A DNA stretch of 64,000 nucleotides from Pieris napi (GCF_905475465.1 NC_062242.1:461501-525500); one strand, 5' to 3'. Shown: positions 44,289-57,500, counted from the first letter of the stretch. The notes: generated by a model not told the origin, from the sequence alone. Translations and numbers: made by a program.

Positions 44289-44837
44289 GGCTATGTTCAC
44301 ATGTAACGCGCGTTAACGCGCGTCAACGCGCGATCAAATTTGAAGAGCGTTCAGATGATGAGCGCTAACGCGTTGCGAGAGTACTCGTCAGTCTAGTTCT
44401 GTAGAACGTAGAAAATGGACGTGGAAGAGGCTATTATTTTGTGGTTATATTATAAAGAAAAATATAGAAAAAGAAAACGTACACATTGGGTTCATCCAAT
44501 TTTGAATAAAAATACAAATTATACTTATTATATTTTTTATACAAATTTGCTATATGCCAACTTGCTGACCTTTTTTCTACTTCATCGATTAGTAAGACGA
44601 TGTCAATATCTTCAATTTCACTCATTTTAAATGCGAGAACAAAATATAATTACGAACATTAACGGACATTACATTAATATTAAAGATCACGATCACCTGC
44701 GTCTAGAGACTTTTTCTCTGAGCGCCGCGTTGACGCGCGTTAACGCGCGCTCATGTGAACAGTTGTATGAAAATACCACAATGTCTAGTCGCGCGATTTG
44801 AAAACGCGCGTCAAGTTTTTGCCATCTGAACATAGCC
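44289..44837 (+). mobile_element. PIF/Harbinger-like element remnant with CG-rich palindromic ends
   Basis: Outer ends are GGCTATGTTCACATG and, inverted, CATCTGAACATAGCC (one mismatch). An inner pair (about 44295-44330 and 44727-44762) shares GTTCACATG followed by CGCGCGTTAACGCGCGTCAA. A + ORF (44415-44630) starts MDVEEAIILWLYYKEKYRKR, then KRTHWVHPIL, like the N-terminus of Harbinger nucleases (..KRR.WVHP). The rest of the nuclease is deleted. The host TSD is not clear. Confidence 0.6.
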
Positions 44838-45038
44838 TAATACAACTGCATTATAACATATTTTGCATACCTACATTAAACTTAAATGTGATAATTATTT
44901 TTTGCATTAAAAAATATTATAACCGCTAGTTACGTAACCTAAAGGTGGGAACTGACCAAAGTTACGTTACTATTAAGCGCAAACCAAATGGATATTTGTT
45001 TCAAGATGTAATTTTGAACCCTCTGTATGATACTTATG

Positions 45039-45908
45039 TTACGGCCTGGCCACGGGGATCGGCGGTGCGAATGGCGAAGCGGGAGGCGAGGCGACTATTC
45101 ACGCTGCGCCGTTTGCAGGCCACGCACCAGTCACGTTCGCCGCCGCGACCAGTAAGGAAGTTCGACAGCGAAATGTCTTTATCGAAATTATCTCGATATT
45201 GCTTGGAAAGTAATAGATTTTTGGTTCAAGACCTAACATTTGGAAGAGATTGTGGAATAAATGATTTAAATAAGAATCGAGGTATAGATGGAGAATTCCA
45301 CAAAAAGTACGAGAAATACAGAATATATACAGAATTTTTTTTGTATACCAGAATGAGTATTGAAACCTTCGATTATATTCTTATGAATATTCAAATTTCA
45401 ACCAGAATTGGAGAAAAATGTTAATGCAAATAGAATTTTAAGTGCCGCTGAAAAATTATGGGAATCTGGAAATTTTATTTTTATTTCTTGCCACAATCTC
45501 TTCACAACATGCTTAAATTAATGCTGTGGATGGCCAGACTTCCAAATAGCTGGTCTAGCCAGTATTTTAGTAATAAAAAACTCTGTACCTATTCATTTTT
45601 CGCCGCGAAAACGACTAAACTTATTTAATCCCTGCTCTATTCGCCGCGACTGCCGCTCGACTCCGTGACGTGGCTCGCGCCGTACTGATTCATGCCTTTG
45701 TAGTTTGTTGTTTGCACTTTGCCTCGCCCGCCTCGACGCCAGTCGCCCGCGCGGTTCGCTCAGTAGTTAGTACATTTCGCCGGTCGCATCGCCGGTCGCC
45801 GTTGCGCGTGGCTTGATTAGTACATTGCTATGAGTTTATTTCAGTCGCTAGACGCTTCGCCGCACCGCGCGAATATTCGTATCGGCGAATGTCCTGTGGC
45901 CAGGCTGT
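45039..45908 (+). mobile_element. Second PIF/Harbinger-like element remnant
   Basis: TACGGCCTGGCCACGGG at the left and, inverted, GTGGCCAGGCTGTA at the right are terminal repeats. The first and last about 150-300 bp are unusually GC-rich (CGCCGCG, CGCCGGTCGC). Between them, a + frame reads GIDGEFHKKYEKYRIYTEFF then LYTRMSIETFDYIL, matching the Harbinger pattern GEF..Y..L..D...F..+.RMS...F..LL. It breaks at 45424. It is non-autonomous. Confidence 0.55.
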
Positions 45909-46112
45909 AAAAGGCCACAAATCCTAAGTCTTGATAGACACGGTTGAAAGAGAGGAGCAGTCTCGATAGAGATTTTGCTCTGAACGTCCTGTCAACGTAC
46001 TGTCAAGTGTCATGAGTCATGACCTGTGAGTCAACTCATGGTTAAAAACTAAGAGACCGTATTTTACATCTGTATACGAGTCGAATTATCAAATGCCGAT
46101 AAATAAATAAAC

Positions 46113-47504
46113 ATGACAATCGGATTTAGGTCTCTTTCGAAGCTTGTTGTACCTGCTGTAACCAATTTATATTGTGTTTCACGTCTACAAATAAGTACTT
46201 TGTGAGTTTATATAATTTAGTATCTTATATTCATAATTATATGTTCTGTTAAGGTTGATCTAATGATTATGCAATACTGGCCGAATGCAGAAAAAATCTC
46301 CTAAATAACCTTTACCCTAATGACAATGTAATTGCACGACAGCTTAGTTTTTTCATTATTAATTGTTGCCCATTGTGGCGATATTTCAGGAAAATGACAG
46401 ATAACAACCCTGATTACAAAAGTGCTTCAAGCATTCACGAATTTACGGTAAAAAACATTAAAGGTGAAGATGTCAAATTAGACGTCTACAAAGGTCATGT
46501 TTGTATTATTGTAAATGTTGCATCTCAGTGTGGTTTAACAGCAAATAATTACAAACAACTCAATGAATTATTCGATCACTACGGTGAAAGCCGAGGTATG
46601 TTATAATTATGTACGTCAAATTACCACCTGATTATATAATTATTATAATATCTATCCCTTGTTTATTATACGTTACTTTGCTTTTTTACCTGCCGCGCAT
46701 AATAATCGTGATCCCACCTTCTAGATAAAAGTACTTATAGATTTTTTACATTGTTATTATTATAGACAGCATTATTAATTAATAATGTAAAATATTAAAA
46801 TTAATATGCACAGCTAATACTTAAACAGAGTTGGATAAAAAAAAATTATGCAGTAAGAAGGTAATATTTATTATAATAATTATTTTATAACATAGGACTC
46901 CTTTTCAGGTTTAAGGATTTTAGCATTCCCATGCAATCAGTTTGCTGGACAAGAACCTGGTAATTCAGAAGACATTGTTTGTTTTGCTTCGGAGCGTAAA
47001 GTGAAATTTGACTTATTTGAGAAAATTGATGTGAATGGTGATTCAGCTCATCCATTGTGGAAGTTTTTAAAGGTGCATTTTCTATTTTTAATACTTTATC
47101 TATAATGTAGCTTAGATTAAATATTAATATGTGAATTAAAAAGTCTATGTTTTGTTATAAAAATCTACTTTTTCTATGCATAAAATAACATTGATTTTTT
47201 TATTTATAAAGTATAAATTATTCATTAGCATAAGTTGGACTCTGTACAATAAGCAATCTGCCTCAATTTAGTAGATAATACTGTTTAAGCATCTAAATGC
47301 GACACAGAATATAGAACTGTATTTTAATTTACTCCTAAAAATATTTCACTTTTTTTGTAGAATAAGCAAGGTGGAACACTGGGTTCGTTCATTAAGTGGA
47401 ACTTTACAAAGTTCATCATAGACAAAGATGGAGTGCCTGTGGAAAGACATGGACCAAATGTAGATCCTACAAACTTGGTCCAACACCTTGAGAAATATTG
47501 GTAA
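46113..47504 (+). CDS. Glutathione peroxidase (phospholipid-hydroperoxide type, Cys form)
   Basis: Four exons: 46113-46201, 46390-46595, 46909-47072, 47361-47504. All borders are GT-AG and phases match; the product is 200 aa. Exon 1 encodes a basic, hydrophobic leader (MTIGFRSLSKLVVPAVTNLY, then CVSRLQIST) resembling a mitochondrial presequence. A second in-frame Met at 46394 would give a 169-aa cytosolic form. Catalytic residues are visible: NVASQCGLT (Cys at about 77 in place of selenocysteine), FPCNQFAGQEP (Gln) and KWNFTKF (Trp/Asn). The compact form without the tetramerisation loop is GPx4/PHGPx-like, reducing lipid hydroperoxides. Insect Cys-GPx enzymes are generally thioredoxin-dependent. 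A short uORF (MPINK) starts at 46093. AATAAA lies just after the stop, at about 47519. Confidence 0.9.
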
Positions 47505-48557
47505 ATTATACACAAAAAAATAAACATTTATTTGAGCATTGTTTGATATCTTGAATATTGTGCATTTTAATTTTTTGTATGAATTATGTTTTCAAGCATT
47601 TGTTATAAGTTATATTGTTTGTTAAAAATAAAATAATAATAAATATATATTTATATGAATAATCTGTTTGATGAAACCCTTTTAAAAGTTGGAGTTTACA
47701 ATAGAGATAATAAATAGCTATCTAATGATAAGAAAATCATTTGATTTGACTTTCTATTTAGTTTGTTGATATGGGAATTAGTTGATATAATGTCAAACTT
47801 AGGCAATAGCCTAAGTTTGATCTGAACCAAAATAATAACTTTGGTTCAGATCACCTGGTAAAACACCTGAACTGACTTTGCTGTGGCCTTCAATCTTCAA
47901 TAGATTTAAAAGAGTTCTTACTATTATTATCAGTCAATTAAAAATAAATTTAATAGAATATATTGAAATAGACAAATTTAATTTTATAATTTTAGATAAT
48001 AAAAATATTTGGCATTCGAGATTATAGTGATCTTGTGGCAGCGGTAGAGGATAAATTTAGAGATAATAACCACAGATTTAGTAGAGGTAAAATAATAGCG
48101 TGTACTGTTATGGTTATCTACTTACCACTATCCCAAGCCGGTTGTGACGCTTCTAGTGGCTTTATACTGCTCTCTTTCTAACTTGCACATTGAAAAGAGA
48201 TAGCGATTACCATATCCGGAATCCTAATATCACAACGTCTTTTAGACCAATCAGAATGGATAGTTCTTTTTTCAAATTATACAAGCGTCGTTGTGTACTG
48301 ACTACTGACGCATGTTGTAGCGTTGCTTATTGATATTGTTTTGAATATATTTTATCGAATTGTAAAATTTTGTAATTAATATGAAATTCTATGTGCTACA
48401 GGCACAACGATTGCGTGTTTCAATATTTAAATTCATTTTATAATCATTGGTATTGTGAATATGTGTCTAAATGAAGTAACGATCTCGTTGCGTGTGGTGG
48501 CGTGATAATTTTAGCCATTTAAACAAATAAGTTGTGCATCATTGTAAACTATCGAAA
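47505..48557. other. Intergenic region between GPx and LBR
   Basis: Holds the GPx 3' end, two adjacent perfect hairpins at 47793-47852 and the presumed LBR promoter. No TATA box is obvious near the LBR start. Confidence 0.45.
47793..47852. repeat. Two adjacent perfect hairpins
   Basis: Stem 1: TCAAACTTAGGC (47793-47804) with GCCTAAGTTTGA (47809-47820), loop 4. Stem 2: GATCTGAACCAAA (47819-47831) with TTTGGTTCAGATC (47840-47852), loop 8. The stems share two bases. No T-run follows, and bacterial-type termination does not apply here. Confidence 0.8.
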
Positions 48558-51069
48558 ATGTCTACAAGAAGTGGACGTGTGAGGGCTAGTATAGTTGATA
48601 CAAGCCCTTCTCGCAGAAGAAAAGTTGCATCGCCATCGCGTTCTCCCGCCAGAAACCGTAAAGAATCTACAGAGCGTACAACTCGCCAATCACCTGCTAG
48701 AAAGTCTCCCAGCCGTAAACCTACTTTGAAATACCCAGCTCGTAAGTCTCCTTCAAGAACAGTTAAAGAGAAAGACGAATCTGTTTCAAAGTCTCCCGCA
48801 AAGCGGGCACCGATGCAGAATGCAGAAGTCAAGTTGGAAGACTTCTCTGCGAAACTCGAAGTTTTTCGTAGTACACGGTCCAAGCGTATTGAGTATACTG
48901 TGAAAGATATACCAATAAAATCAATTGAAGATGATTTAAATGGTGTTGATAGCACAGAATTTAGTGAATATAGTTTGAGAAAGCGCCGTTCAGTTGATAT
49001 CGCTCCTAGACAATCTAGTCGGCTACGAGACTTGGAAAATGTACCAGACATAAGAAGAAGTTTAAGTAAATCCTTAAGCAATTCCTTAAGTAAATCAATT
49101 AGCAAAACTATTGATACTTATTCAGATGATGAACCTGAATTGTTATTCCGAGGAAAATCAACATCTGTTGTAAGAAAATTATCTACACCTGTTCCAAGCA
49201 CAGTTTCATTGGCACAAGTTAATAACAAATTTGAGTTTGGTGGGATATTTGGTGCTATAGCTTTGATATTTATCATACCGCTAATTGTATTTGGGATTTT
49301 AAGTTCATGTACTAAAGTGTGTTCTCACAATATACACTTAGATTTAACTGTGTATAAAAATACAATATGGTTTACTGTGCCCTCATTGGAGATTATTCTT
49401 GTTCAAAACATTTTACAAGCTGGAATTCATATGTTACCGGTATTGGGAAGCAAGCAAGTAGATGGTGTAGGTAAAAAGTTGGGTTTCAATGCTCTTTTCG
49501 CAAGTATTGTTACACTAACCATACTGTTTTCTCTGCATTTCTATAAAATATTCAATATTAATTTGATCTTGGACTCTCACTTACAGCTGGGAGTTGTATC
49601 GTTTTTAATATCAGTTGTTTTGTCTGTGTTTCTTTATTTGAAAGCTAGAAATATGAATGAAAATGATTTGAATCCCTATGGAAATTCTAAATATGCAGTC
49701 TACAATTTTTTCATTGGTCGAGAAGTCTACCCGCAGATAAAGAAATTTAATATAAAGTTATGGACCTATAGAGTGTGCAATATTACCACTGTGAGTATAC
49801 TTTTCTAAGTATTGTAAAAAAGTAAACATGCCTCCTTTATAGCATATATATTTTTTTACAATGTCTTATGTTTGTTTCAGCTTATCCTACTGGTTCTTGT
49901 ATTAAAACAGAGTTTTTATGTTGAAGTGAAAAACCTTGAAAACATAAGTTTGACTAATTATCAAGAGATACTAAGCGAGGTGCAATACAGGCCAACACTT
50001 GCCGTATTCACATTGATGCAAATAATATATGCTCTATACTTTGTTATCTGCGAGTACAAGGTTATATCCACATTTTACTGGCAATATGAGGGGCTGGGAT
50101 ATATGCAGTTAACTGCAACAGCATTATACCCATTTTATTTTACAAGTATATCAAAATATGTCGCAGACTCTGGATTAAGTTTACGTACAAATACTTTGAT
50201 AGCAGCAAGTGCATTATTCTTATTTGGATTTGTCTTTATGTATGTGAGTAACGACATAAAACACAGGTTCAGGAAAAATCCACTAGACCCGACGACAGTT
50301 CGTAAGTAACATTTTTCCTGTTCAGATGATTTATTAAATTAAATAACGTTTAAATGTTCTTATGACTCAGTGGTTTATTGTAATAGATAAAAATTAGTTA
50401 AGATGACGCCCTTATATGCATCTATATTAATTGTAGAAAGTTTAAAGATCGGCGTTGGTATAAATATTTAGAACAGATACCGGCAAACTTCTTGAGAATT
50501 AAACAAGGGAGTGGGGGAAAGTTTTCCAATCGCGGGACACAAACGTCAACTGATTTACCAATCACGCGATCGAAACGTCACTCTCCCGCCGCCCCTCCTC
50601 CCAGTGATACCTAAATATCGCTTCTGCGCAGGCAAGGACATTAATTGTTCAAGATGTTTGCCGGTATCTGTAGTTGACGACTGAGTTTTTTGTGTAGGAA
50701 TAGTTGTCATTTTTTTTCAATAATAGTCGTATCAAACTTCGCATTTATTTTACAGATTATTAAAGTAAATATTCCGTTTCAGATCTCGACTCGATGCCAA
50801 CGTTTCACGGGAAGAAGCTTCTTCTCTCCAACTTGTGGGGCTTCGTGCGTCATCCGAATTATTTGGGGGATATCATTATGCATATAGCTTTAGCTTTACC
50901 TGGCATTTTGTCTTCTCGGCCCGTGGCTGCTCTTCCGGCTTTACTCCCAATAGTCGTTTTGATACATCGAGCCTGGCGGGACCATTGCAGGTGTAGGAGG
51001 CGTTACGGGGCCGCCTGGCAGAGATATTGCAAACGGGTACCCTCACTATTATTGCCTAAAATACTCTAG
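48558..51069 (+). CDS. LBR: Lamin-B receptor (inner nuclear membrane, sterol-reductase-like)
   Basis: Three exons: 48558-49790, 49881-50301, 50783-51069. Donors are GTGAGT and GTAAGT, acceptors TTTGTTTCAG and CCGTTTCAG. Phases are 0 then 1; the product is 646 aa (human LBR is about 615). The start is the ATG followed by STRSGRVRAS. The first 225 or so residues are basic and Ser/Pro/Arg-rich with SPSR, SPARK and KSPSR repeats, then RRSLSKSLSNSLSKSISKTI: a nucleoplasmic chromatin/lamin-binding tail. Multiple hydrophobic segments follow (FGAIALIFIIPLIVFGIL onward). The C-terminus has the ERG4/ERG24 signature LWGFVRHPNYLGDIIMH and ends RRYGAAWQRYCKRVPSLLLP. Vertebrate LBR is a sterol C14-reductase; insects do not make sterols, and Drosophila LBR is reported to lack the activity, so a structural role is likely. 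No clear Tudor domain was recognised. Confidence 0.9.
50474..50670. mobile_element. hAT-like MITE in LBR intron 2
   Basis: CAGATACCGGCAAACTTCTT with GA at the left and its inverted partner ending TTTGCCGGTATCTG at the right give 22-bp terminal repeats with one mismatch. The element is 197 bp. The CAG....CGGCAAAC start is typical of hAT-superfamily ends. An 8-bp target duplication was not found. The interior has ATCGCGGGA and CCGCCGCCCCTCC tracts, no ORF. Confidence 0.7.
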
Positions 51070-54000
51070 TATATGCTAATAGAAACTATATTATTATTTT
51101 GTGAATTTATAGTGGTCTTTGCAAAGAATATTTTTCAGGTCAAATGTTTTAGAATTAAAGGAATCCGGGGCCAAATCACAAACGAAAGGCTAACTAATGA
51201 GAATATATGCTTAAAATGCTGATCTATAATTTTTATTTTTAGTAAACTATAGAAAAATATTTTACAGATTATATACATTTATAATTAGGTTACATTAAAT
51301 TGAAGGTTATTAAATTTAGATTTTATTTAATAACGTATAAAAATAATATAGGTATGAATTATTTTTGCCATTTTGGTCCCACCGGTTTGAGATCTGGGTT
51401 TATTTTAGTTTATGATTTAGAGTGGATCGATAGTCTATAGTGAATTCTTTTTATAGAAATGAGATATCTTAATCATTAGTTTTAAGGTTTGCTCAAATGG
51501 TGTCTCACAGATTTTGACAAGTACCTTGTTGTATTTTAGTTTATATATACTATATGATCTAAGAATTGACAATTTGTGCCTCGTAAGCGCTTCAAAAGCA
51601 TGTATTTCGAATTAATCTTAATTTCGGTAAGAAAGTTTTTATAGGGTTTTATATACAATATATGTACTGATAATATAACTACTCATAACGGTAGTAATAC
51701 ATATTTGTGAACAATGCTCATGTAGTTAATAAAATGTGTAAACAAAAATAGATGCCAAAGTCCACGTGAAAATGGAGTACAATTAACTCAAAGTACGTAC
51801 ATAGTTTGAAATCAATGCATTTCAGTTTTAGTATACTCTAATTAGTTTTTATACAATATTAGTAATGTTTATGTAATAGTGTGTTTATTTCCAATAAAAT
51901 ATTTGCCCTTAATGACTTTTATTTTTAAGGATTTACAAAAAAGCACCAGTTTATTGATTTATTTATTTTCTATAAAATACACATACAATTTGTAAATAAA
52001 CAATTTAGTATTTTCAAATACCTAAATTGCAGATCAACCCTAGACAACATTCATGTCAACACACAAACATTTTGGAATATATTAAGAATTATATCTTATA
52101 TTTTTGTCAATAGTAAAAAGCATTGCTGTTCATCAAAATAGCTAAAAAAAACAAATTTTGCGCACTTAGGGTCGACCCCTGCCTTAGACTTCAATAATTA
52201 AAGTTAAACACCTTATAATTAAACATACTTGTGGCTCTCACGAATGAAAGCGACGTCACTCTGTTTACCAAACGATTATGATGGCTTTCACAAAGAATAT
52301 CCATGCTTTTTACTATTGGATATTTCGCGAATTTACTGGTACGACATTAATAGTTATAAGTTATAACGACACTTCAGCTTTTAGGATTTCGTATACTAAT
52401 TATTTAAGTGGAGGGTTCTATCTAGGTGAAATGTATTCCATAAATTGTTTAATTAAAACGGCCCTTTCAATTATTTATTATGAAGTAACGCCTGTATAGA
52501 AAAAGCAATTCCTTAACATCACAATATCGTACCCAAGAATGTATATATTTATGCACAGTAACGAATAAGATGTTATTACAAATCCGTCAACGTGCTATTT
52601 GTAGATAAGGTGTTCGGTAAAACTTGGAACAAGTTTAATCGTGATATGTTTTTTCTAAACCGTTTTACAAAATTTGTATTAATTACAATGACAATGTACT
52701 TAAAGCGATTAGTACTAAACTATTAGGAATATACAAATTATGTAATCGGACATTAACGAACAATATAGGCCATGTACTGCCATTTTGAATGAACAACTAT
52801 TAAACTATCTCTTCAAATTAATCAATATCATATTTTCACGCAGAAATTAAAGATTTTTTTGGCACGAATAATAGGTATAGAATTACAACGTACATAATCT
52901 ATTTACATTTATTACTTTTGAACTATAGACGACTATAATTTTAAATAGCGTAACTTCTTAGGACCAACTTTATTTTTTAATTTATCATAAGACTTGTTTT
53001 TATTCTAGTCATATACATACCATAATGCAACAAAACATCTAGGAACGGGCTTTCTTTGCAGATTCATTGATTGCAAATAAGTAGTTTACTTTGGGAAGAC
53101 GATATTTTAAGCTCGACCATCGGAAGGTTTATTTATAGAATAAGTTAAGTGACAAACGAATCTGAATAAAATAGAAGGATGGTACCAACTGCGACATAGG
53201 AATGAAGATATAATTACTAATCAGCCAAGGGTGGTCGAAATGTTTCTAACGTTGCTGTTACTTGTCTCACACCTAACTACATAAAAATTACATGTTTATA
53301 TTTAAGTATTTTATAACATTGTTTATTTTTCTCTATTTATTTGGTTCCTTTTAACACCCACTATGAAAATATACATTTACGTCTAGAACAAATATTTACA
53401 TCCGAGTATTTACAATAATTGCAGATTCCATTTATTACCTAGGGTACCTACGAGTAGATACGACAGACAATTTATTCAAAGGTTTGTATTACAATAATAC
53501 ATGTTGACAAAAGAACTTTAATTGAAAGTGTACAATTCAGATTATAATATATGAGGAATGGCAGTGGCCTTGATTATGTATTTATTACACATTACATTAA
53601 TTAAATAAACGTCCGTTCTCGATATATTATTGTGTGCGTTCACAATAAAATAACTTATCCTGCATGAACCCATTTCCATTATACACTTTAAGGAAGGTAA
53701 TTGAAATTTATAACACAAATGATTTTTGTGGTTTTAAATTAAAGACTAATGCTGCTAGAGTTTATTATTAATCAAATTTACATAACAAAGTCATGGACTT
53801 GCGATTACTCTGTAACTTCCGATAGCGATCACGACAAAAGTTTCGCGTGATCAAAAGGATACGACTTCGGCGCTATTACGGATATTGACAGAACTATATC
53901 GAAAATTACATCGAGATAGGTAAAGCCACGTTGCTTACGGGCGGTGATGTGTGATACGATTTATTCCAAACAAGACAATTCGTAGGTATATAACAATATA

Positions 54001-54554
54001 ATATATATAGAAAAATTTCATTTCATATTATCTACGAAAAAATGGCCGGAATAATTTAAAAGAGGGAAAGAGATAAGCTTGATACAGCGATGAGAGAAGT
54101 ATCTATATACGAAATAAAAACATGGTCGTAGAAATCCAAAAAGCGTTTTGACATCTTTAAATATCAGAGATTAGTTGAAGAAATTCTTATGATAAGCTCT
54201 CTTAAAGATGGCCTATAATAGGATGATAAACAACGAGAGACAATTTTTCCTAGACATTAAAAGTGAATAGTTCGAAAGAAGAATTTATTTGGAAAATTTC
54301 ACGACATTCATACTACTGTATTGTTACAAAAATATTTTTCAATATAATTTCCATAAAACTACTTACATTCATTACGACATCGAAATTAAGGGAATACATT
54401 AATTCACTATATTCGGTACTAACTACGACACGTTAGACTTCCTGAGATTTTACAGAACTCGTAATCAATTAGGGTTTATACAAAAAAACGGGCCTATTAA
54501 TAATAATATGGTGGTTTAGCATGCGCGGCGTCTCGGGCGCCTCGAGGCAGGGCG
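51070..54554. other. Convergent intergenic region (LBR and KChIP 3' sides)
   Basis: Very likely includes both 3'UTRs. An AATAAA for the LBR side lies at about 51893. No supported gene; an open frame at 52278-52499 has no recognisable domain. Confidence 0.4.
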
Positions 54555-57500
54555 TCAGAAGTTGCTGTCAAACACTCCCATTGAGCGAATTATATCTTCG
54601 TCGCGTAAACAGCAGTCTAAGAATTCGTCAAGTGTAAGGACCCCGTCACGATTTAAGTCCATTTTCTGAAAACAGATTTTCTTATTTAAATGCTAACTGT
54701 TAATGTGGATATAAGCGACTCCTTAACCAAAAGTTTTTTCGTTGTGTCGCGATCACTATATTCTTATTATTTAACAGTAAATAAAACCACGGAAAGTAAG
54801 ATATTTTTTGGAATGAAACCCTCCAGTGACATTTAGTAGTATGAAATTCTATCAGGCGCTTTATAAGTTATATAAACACTGAACCGTGGTGGTTTACAGT
54901 ATGTAATTATTTTGGTCCTTTTGAAATAAATATTCATTCACTTTGCCGTTACTAACATAGGCTACGTTAAACACAAAAAAACCTACTTGAAACAATCTTT
55001 CGACTTTTTCTCGAATGGCATCGTCGTCTATCATTGGTTCCACGATCTTGCCCATTAGATCATAAATTGCGGTTACTATTTCAGTCATTTCTTCCTTCGT
55101 TATATACCCATCTCCGTTGATATCGTAAAGAGAGAATGTCCACTGCAGCTTCTCTTCTATAGTTCCTCTCGATAGCACCGATAAACCAGTAACAAATTCC
55201 TGAAGAATAATATAAAACATGAAAAAAATAGGCTTATACTAAGATTATATACATCACTATTGATATCATGAATCAGATTGTATAAATCACTATTTGAAGG
55301 CCAAGAATCACTTTGGGTCGTTGCGCCAGTCGAGTGAGTATAAATAACTATTGAAATTTCAACCTAGAATTTCTAATCATTAGCCCGACATCCTGGCATA
55401 GGCACTACACCATTCTGGTCAGCCACAACTCTGTAACCGTCTTTAGGTAACTTTGTTATTCATAAAATTATAAATTAAGCCTACTTAAAACGTTTTTGTT
55501 CAAGTTTCAGAGTTTTGTATCTGTACGGTTATTATTACGGTAACTTCGACGATTTAGGAATTCGCCACGCTTATAAAACTAAGAAAGCCCGAGTGAGCAA
55601 AATGTATTGCCGTAGCTCGTACCTACAGTATCCTTACCTCAAAACTGAGCAGTCCACTCCGATCTTGGTCCAATGTGTTGAATACGTAATGTGCATATTG
55701 AGCGGTATTCGCTGAAAAACATGAGACCTAACATTACTATACATTTTTATATTAATAACCACCATAATTACTTTTATTTTGGTGCATCTATCGTAAATGA
55801 CGAGTCCACCACGAACTTCATATAATATGTTCATATTTATTTCGTAATCCTCCAGCTTACATAAATTATATATAAACAGTTACACTGAAAATATAGAAAA
55901 TAATATAATGAAATAGTGTAAAATAATATAATAATGAAATAGAGATGTAATACATTTAACTATAAGGTTCAAAAATTTTCAAAAGGAAACAAAAAAAAAT
56001 ATTCAATTCATTTAAATAAGTGGTACCTAATTTGGCTGTGTTGTGTGATGGTGTTAAAAAGAGGGTAAGTATGTGAAGGTGAGTGTGGGGTATGCTCATG
56101 ATGGAGGTGATTTTGCGCTATGGATATTCCTAATATTTTAATACTCCTTTTAACCATATTCCGCGATATATGCTTAACAATGCTAATCCATTCAGTTGCA
56201 TAAGCATAAAACTAAACAAATACAGTATTTTAGGGTCACATAACAGTAAAAAGGAAAAATAAAGAAGTCTATTTTGAATTTATTTTATTTCAAAGGTAAG
56301 GTACATACATACATATTGTTTTTTTTTAACAGAGTTTTTTGATTCACATAAGAGATATATTACAATTTTAGGTCTCATAATGCTGGCATAGCTTACAATA
56401 GCTGTAATACATAACATACATTTTTAATAATTTTTTACACATTTTGGTAAACCAAATGATTGCTAGGTAACTTCACAAAAGATTGTGAATAGCTTCTTGT
56501 TTTTTAATTATTAAAGAATAAAAAATATGACATTTTGTAGTACTGTCAAAGATGGAATGAACAATAAAAAGCTTCAAGTCTCAATACTATTAAAAATATG
56601 TTATTAATATTAACTTAAATTAGGTTTTGAGAAGGGTAAACCCTCTATATCCCACTGAGCTGGACAGTTCCTTAAACAACAATTTACACTAATACTCCGC
56701 CCGTTTGCTGTTGGTAGACTTCTATTGTATCCCCTTCTTCCATTTCTAGTGATGTAGGTGTGTCATTTTCATTAATTGGTTGTCCATCAAATCGAAATCT
56801 GACAACCTGCATTGAGAGTCCCTAAAAAGAAAAGAAAGAGTATTAATTACTTATTAAATAAAATACATTTATCTACCACTAATCCATGAATCTTACATTT
56901 TCATACTGTTTAAAATATGTTATGTTATGGGCATTACTGTTTTAACTATGATTTTTGTCTCTTGCACGCATTAGTTAAACAACATGTAAAGTTTAACTAC
57001 AACAACTACTTTACTCATAACATTACATTGCTGATTGCTGCATTCAATCAAATTCAAACATTGACATGTGCATAATATGAGTAAATATTAAAAAATTAAA
57101 CATGTTATTGTATTTATACAATATTGCTTCACCTTCTTAACTTTGAATCGGCATACAATACAATATGAGCAGTTAGTAATCTAAATTTTAACTAACAAGC
57201 GGAGAACACAGGTGTTAAGAAAACCAACTGCTTTTCAAAACACATTCGTAATTTCAATTTATAACTGGTGGCAAAATTATTAACTTTTAAGAATTAAGGG
57301 TAAGCCATATATACTTTAGAAAATTTGTTGTGGTTATCAAGGCAAAATTAGTGGCATATTCTACTAAAGCTACATTAATGACATTACCGAATGATTTCAA
57401 AGGCAATGCCAAATGAAAGCTTGCTTAGGGATTTAATAGTAATCTTCCACAGAGAAGATAATGTGAACGCCCCGTTTATGTGTCATACATAGTATTCCCC

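Noticed and set aside
47793..47852. Rho-independent transcription terminator
   Set aside because: The genome is eukaryotic and no T-run follows; such terminators do not apply.
48539..49105. 188-codon ORF antisense to LBR
   Set aside because: Antisense of the low-complexity Ser/Arg/Lys tail. No domain and no splice or promoter support.
52278..52499. 73-aa ORF on +
   Set aside because: No recognisable domain, no clear promoter or splice partners; expected by chance at this length.
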